Of a stretch of DNA of 64,000 nt, positions 60,692-64,000 are shown piece by piece. Position numbers and translations under genes: made by a program. The stretch spans positions 138,511,506 to 138,575,505 of the forward strand of contig NC_030681.2 in the NCBI RefSeq assembly GCF_000004195.4. Reading direction: 5' to 3'. The DNA comes from Xenopus tropicalis. Taxonomy: Eukaryota; Chordata; Amphibia; Anura; Pipidae. Within the stretch, counting starts at the first letter, position 1; every line of letters begins with the position of its first letter. The notes under the pieces are model-generated. The model saw only the letters and a list, made by a program, of their open reading frames with translations. It was not told the origin of the DNA and did not search any database.

Positions 60692-61220
60692 TACCGTATA
60701 TACTCGAGTATAAGCCGATCCGAATATAAGCCGAGGTACCTAATTTTACCTAAGAAAACTGGAAAAACTTATTGACTCGAGTATAAGCCTAGGGTGGGAA
60801 ATGTAGCCACTACTGCTAAGTTTTAATAATCAAAATAAATACCTATAAAATTACATTAATTGAGGCATCAGTGGTATATTTTTCAATATTTATTTCAAAG
60901 AAAAACAGTAAACTAGCTCTGTAAGTGGAGAAGAGGGTCAACAAAAACAATATGAGTACTACCCCATGCTCATTGCACATTGGCAAACTGGCGGCAGACC
61001 CGGTCCTGGAGGACACGTAAGGGGGAATAAGTATTGCTAGTGGGAGCCTAGGCCAGGGCACTGGAGGGTCTGGTTGCGGGGGGCCTAATTTGCACACAAA
61101 GGAGACAGGGTGCTAGTCTAGAAGGACCCATGGCACCCGACTCAAGTATAAGCCGAGGGTGACTTTTTCAGCATATTTTGGGTGCTGAAAAACTAGGCTT
61201 ATACTCGAGTATATACAGTA
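60692..61220. mobile_element. MITE with 25-bp TIRs (tatactcgagtataagcc family)
   Basis: Left TIR TACCGTATATACTCGAGTAT and the inverted right end atactcgagtatatacagta. Two further subterminal copies of actc(g/a)agtataagcc lie at about 60776 and 61140. Superfamily not assigned. Confidence 0.7.
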
Positions 61221-61907
61221 ATTGATATCTGACTGGGGTTTGGAAAGGTTAGAATTGCTAAAGGTGAGGACTGCATTGGGCAGCTGATGTGTTTTTTTCC
61301 TGTGGGTTTGTATAACTTATTTTTATGATCCCATAATTGACCCTGATCAGAGCAACCTAGTTTGTACCTCCAGAGAGGCACATGGGTGCCCTATACTTTA
61401 TACTTCGGCCCGCACAGGGGTGCTGAGTTCTGCTATGGGCTGTCCTGTAGTTGGCAATACATTGAATTAGACTGAGCTTTCAGTATTTTTGTACAGTAAA
61501 TAAGTAAATATTTGCTGTGTACGTGGTGTATTTGCTGTGTGCACTGCGTGTCTGTACGTCATATAAAGGGTATACAAACAGTAAAGAAGGGAATAGCCAG
61601 TTGTTAGTCCTATACATACAACTGCCTCCATTAGGGCATACAATACTAACTGACAGTGATTTCTGAGGGCAAACTGCACCCCGCTCTGCAACACAAGGGG
61701 ACTGAAAGACACTTTGTTATAAAGTTTGGTAAAACCAAGTTGTTTGCTATTTGCCCTGAGAGTCTGGAGGCCACAGTTTCATCGAGTCTGTTTGGATCCC
61801 ACCAATATTTACTAAGTACAGAATCACTTTAACATTTCACATTAAAAAGTGAAAGCAATCATTTTTGTGCAGTTACAGAGGATCACTACATGTAAAGTCT
61901 TTACATC

Positions 61908-62777
61908 TGGTCATGAGAGACACTATGTGCCCCGCAACCTTTCATGAGAAAGAGACGCTATGTGCCCCGTTACCTTTCATGAGAAAGAGACGCTATGTGC
62001 CCCGCAACCTTTCATGAGAAAGAGACGCTATGTGCCCCGTTACCTTTCATGAGAGATACTATGTGCCCCGTTACCTTTCATGAGAGATACTATGTGCCCC
62101 GTTACCTTTCATGAGAGACACTATGTGCCCCGTTACCTTTCATGAGAGACACTATGTGCCCTGGTACCTTCCATGACAGACACTATGTGCCCCGGTACCT
62201 TTCATTAGAGACACTATGTGCCCTGGTACCTTTCATGAGAGACACTATGTGCCCCGGTACCTTTCATGATTGACACTATGTGCCCTGGTACCTTTCATGA
62301 GAGACACTATGTGCCCCGTTACCTTTCATGAGAGACACTATGTGCCCTGGTACCTTCCATGACAGACACTATGTGCCCCGGTACCTTTCATTAGAGACAC
62401 TATGTGCCCTGGTACCTTTCATGAGAGACACTATGTGCCCCGGTACCTTTCATGATTGACACTATGTGCCCTGGTACCTTTCATGAGAGACACTATGTGC
62501 CCCGTTTCCTTTCTTGAGAGACACTATGTGCCCCGTTTCCTTTCATGAGAGACACTATGTGCCCCGTTTCCTTTCTTGAGAGACACTATGTGCCCAGTTT
62601 CCTTTCTTGAGAGACACTATGTGCCCCGTTTCCTTTCTTGAGAGACACTATGTGCCCCGTTTCCTTTCTTGAGAGACACTATGTGCCCCGTTTCCTTTCT
62701 TGAGAGACACTATGTGCCCCGTTTCCTTTCTTGAGAGACACTATGTGCCCCGTTTCCTTTCTTGAGAGACACTATGA
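61908..62777. repeat. 31-bp minisatellite (about 28 units)
   Basis: Unit gagagacactatgtgccccg followed by ttacctttcat, 31 bp. Units differ at the gttacc/ggtacc/gtttcc triplet. A block near 62161 recurs near 62347, 186 bp later (six units). The 3' third is a homogeneous tttccttt version. Confidence 0.93.
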
Positions 62778-63465
62778 TATGATACAGTACCTCACAGAAG
62801 GTTAATGATCAAATTGAGGAATATTGGCCTAGAACATAATATTTGTAATTGGATAGAGAACTGGCTGAAGGATAGATTACAAAGAGTGGTGGTAAATGGA
62901 ACATTTTCTAATTGGACCAGTGTGGTTAGTGGAGTACTGCAGGGGTCAGTCCTTGGTCCTTTGCTTTTTAACTTGTTTATTAATGACCTGGAGGTGGGCA
63001 TAGAGAGTAATGTTTCTATTTTTGCTGATGACACAAAATTGTGCAAAACTATAAGTTCCATGCAGGATGCTGCCGCTTTGCAGAGCGATTTGACAACATT
63101 GGAAAACTGGGCAGAAAACTGGAAAATGAGGTTCAATGTTGAAAAGTGCAAAGTTATGCACTTTGGTAGAAATAATATAAACGCTAACTATCTACTGAAT
63201 GGTAGTGTGTTGAGGGCATCCTTAATGGAGAAGGATCTAGGCGTTTTTGTAGATCACAAGTTGTCTAATTCCAGGCAGTGTCATTCTGTGGCTACTAAAG
63301 CAAATAAAGTGCTGTCTTGTATAAAAAAGGGCATTGACTCAAGGGATGAAAACATATTTTTGCCTCTTTATAGGTCCCTGGTAAGGCCTCACCTTGAGTA
63401 TGCAGTGCAGTTTTGGGCTCCAGTCCTTAAAAAGGATATTAATGAGCTGCAGAGAGTGCAGAGAC
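62778..63465 (+). mobile_element. CR1-like LINE reverse transcriptase fragment
   Basis: One open frame (about 62805-63465) covers the RT palm and thumb: GVLQGSVLGPLLFNLFINDL, FADDTKL with the catalytic ADD, FNVEKCKVMHFG, EKDLGVFVDHKL, SLVRPHLEYAVQFWAP and INELQRVQR. Chicken-CR1-type elements share this order. The 5' part is missing, and the 3' part stops abruptly where a palindromic insert begins. The open frame suggests a young copy. Confidence 0.85.
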
Positions 63466-63469
63466 CATA

Positions 63470-63770
63470 CCCCCCAACTGTCCCGCTTTTCGCGGGACAG
63501 TCCCGCTTTTTATGGCGCATCCCGCTGTCCCGGATAGTTCCATGAATGTCCCGCATTGCGGAACATTCATGGAACTATCCGGCACAGCGGGATGCGCTTG
63601 CTGTGCCGGATGTTCACGCTTTGTCGGCTGCTTCGTTATGCCTCTCCTTGTGCAGCGCGACAGTCCCTTTTATAAGGTTGCGCCTGTGGGTGTGACGTCA
63701 TTACGCACGGGGCGCAACCTTATAAAAGGGACTGTCGCGCTGCACTAGGAGAGGCATAATGAAGCCGGAG
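63470..63770. repeat. Double-hairpin GC-rich element
   Basis: Two adjacent long hairpins: 63515-63597 (arms gcgcatcccgctgtcc...) and 63631-63764 (arms of about 54 bp, cttcgttatgcctctcc...), preceded by tcccgcttttcgcgggacag. The second loop contains the palindrome TGACGTCA. It interrupts the CR1 frame. Confidence 0.8.
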
Positions 63771-63774
63771 CGCC

Positions 63775-64000
63775 TATGGGAGGTACTGTGAATGGGGGGC
63801 TACTGTGATAGGGGGCTACTGTGATAGGGGGACACTGTGTGTTGGGGGACACTGTGTATTGGGGGGCACTGTGTATTGGGGGGCTACTGTGTATGGGGGG
63901 CTACTGTGTATGGGGGGCACTGTGTATTGGGGGGCTACTGTGTATGGGGGGCTACTGTGTATGGGGGGGCTACTGTGTATGGGGCAGGCTACTGTGTATG
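63775..64000 (+). repeat. G-rich minisatellite running off the window
   Basis: Irregular units of about 18-21 bp, ggggggctactgtgtatg and gggggcactgtgtattg, continuing past 64000. Confidence 0.85.

Noticed and set aside
54811..62777. 29-bp and 31-bp direct repeats resembling a CRISPR array
   Set aside because: Units are contiguous with no unique spacers, there are no cas genes, and the context is a vertebrate genome.
62792..63161. 119-codon minus-strand frame
   Set aside because: Antisense shadow of the CR1 reverse transcriptase frame.

Overview
The window looks like frog (Xenopus) nuclear DNA, probably X. tropicalis. It holds three vertebrate genes with short, well-conserved exons, GT-AG introns and dense MITEs of the kinds typical of Xenopus. 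I assembled the exons by eye from conserved peptides, splice sites and phase. All 39 exons tried join in frame. The gene order and strands, nol10(-) atp6v1c2(+) pdia6(-), match what I recall of the human 2p25.1 block.

Layout. 1-22568 (-): the first 13 coding exons of nol10, a WD40 nucleolar protein of ribosome biogenesis (342 codons seen). The remaining 3' exons lie beyond position 1. 22569-24780: about 2.2 kb between the divergent nol10 and atp6v1c2 starts, with ETS-like and YY1-like motifs next to nol10. 24781-43709 (+): atp6v1c2, V-ATPase subunit C isoform 2, complete at 381 aa in 12 coding exons plus an inferred 5' non-coding exon. 43710-47101: a convergent intergenic stretch with a tRNA-type SINE and a MITE carrying an internal tandem array. 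47102-56015 (-): pdia6 (P5), an ER protein disulfide isomerase, complete at 441 aa in 13 exons, with a signal peptide, two CGHC thioredoxin sites and a C-terminal KDEL. Its upstream region has two near-matches to the ER stress element. 56380-64000: gene-free and made almost entirely of transposons and minisatellites.

Repeats make up much of the rest. There are TTAA-flanked T2/Kolobok-like MITEs, TTA-flanked PIF/Harbinger-like MITEs, a MITE family whose interior has expanded into 113-bp tandem arrays (five expanded copies and one unexpanded), an L2-like LINE pair forming a large inverted repeat, a CR1-type reverse transcriptase fragment, a deleted Tc1-like element, and 29-bp and 31-bp minisatellites. 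An intronic fold-back element with a 19-bp target duplication resembles a Penelope-like retroelement terminus.

The three genes have no shared pathway: one is ribosome biogenesis, one is vesicle acidification, one is ER folding. They are neighbours by conserved synteny, not an operon. I found no tRNA or rRNA gene, CRISPR array or prokaryotic system. The most unusual items are the fold-back element, the MITE-borne satellites, the possible atp6v1c2 alternative exon and the stress-element architecture upstream of pdia6.
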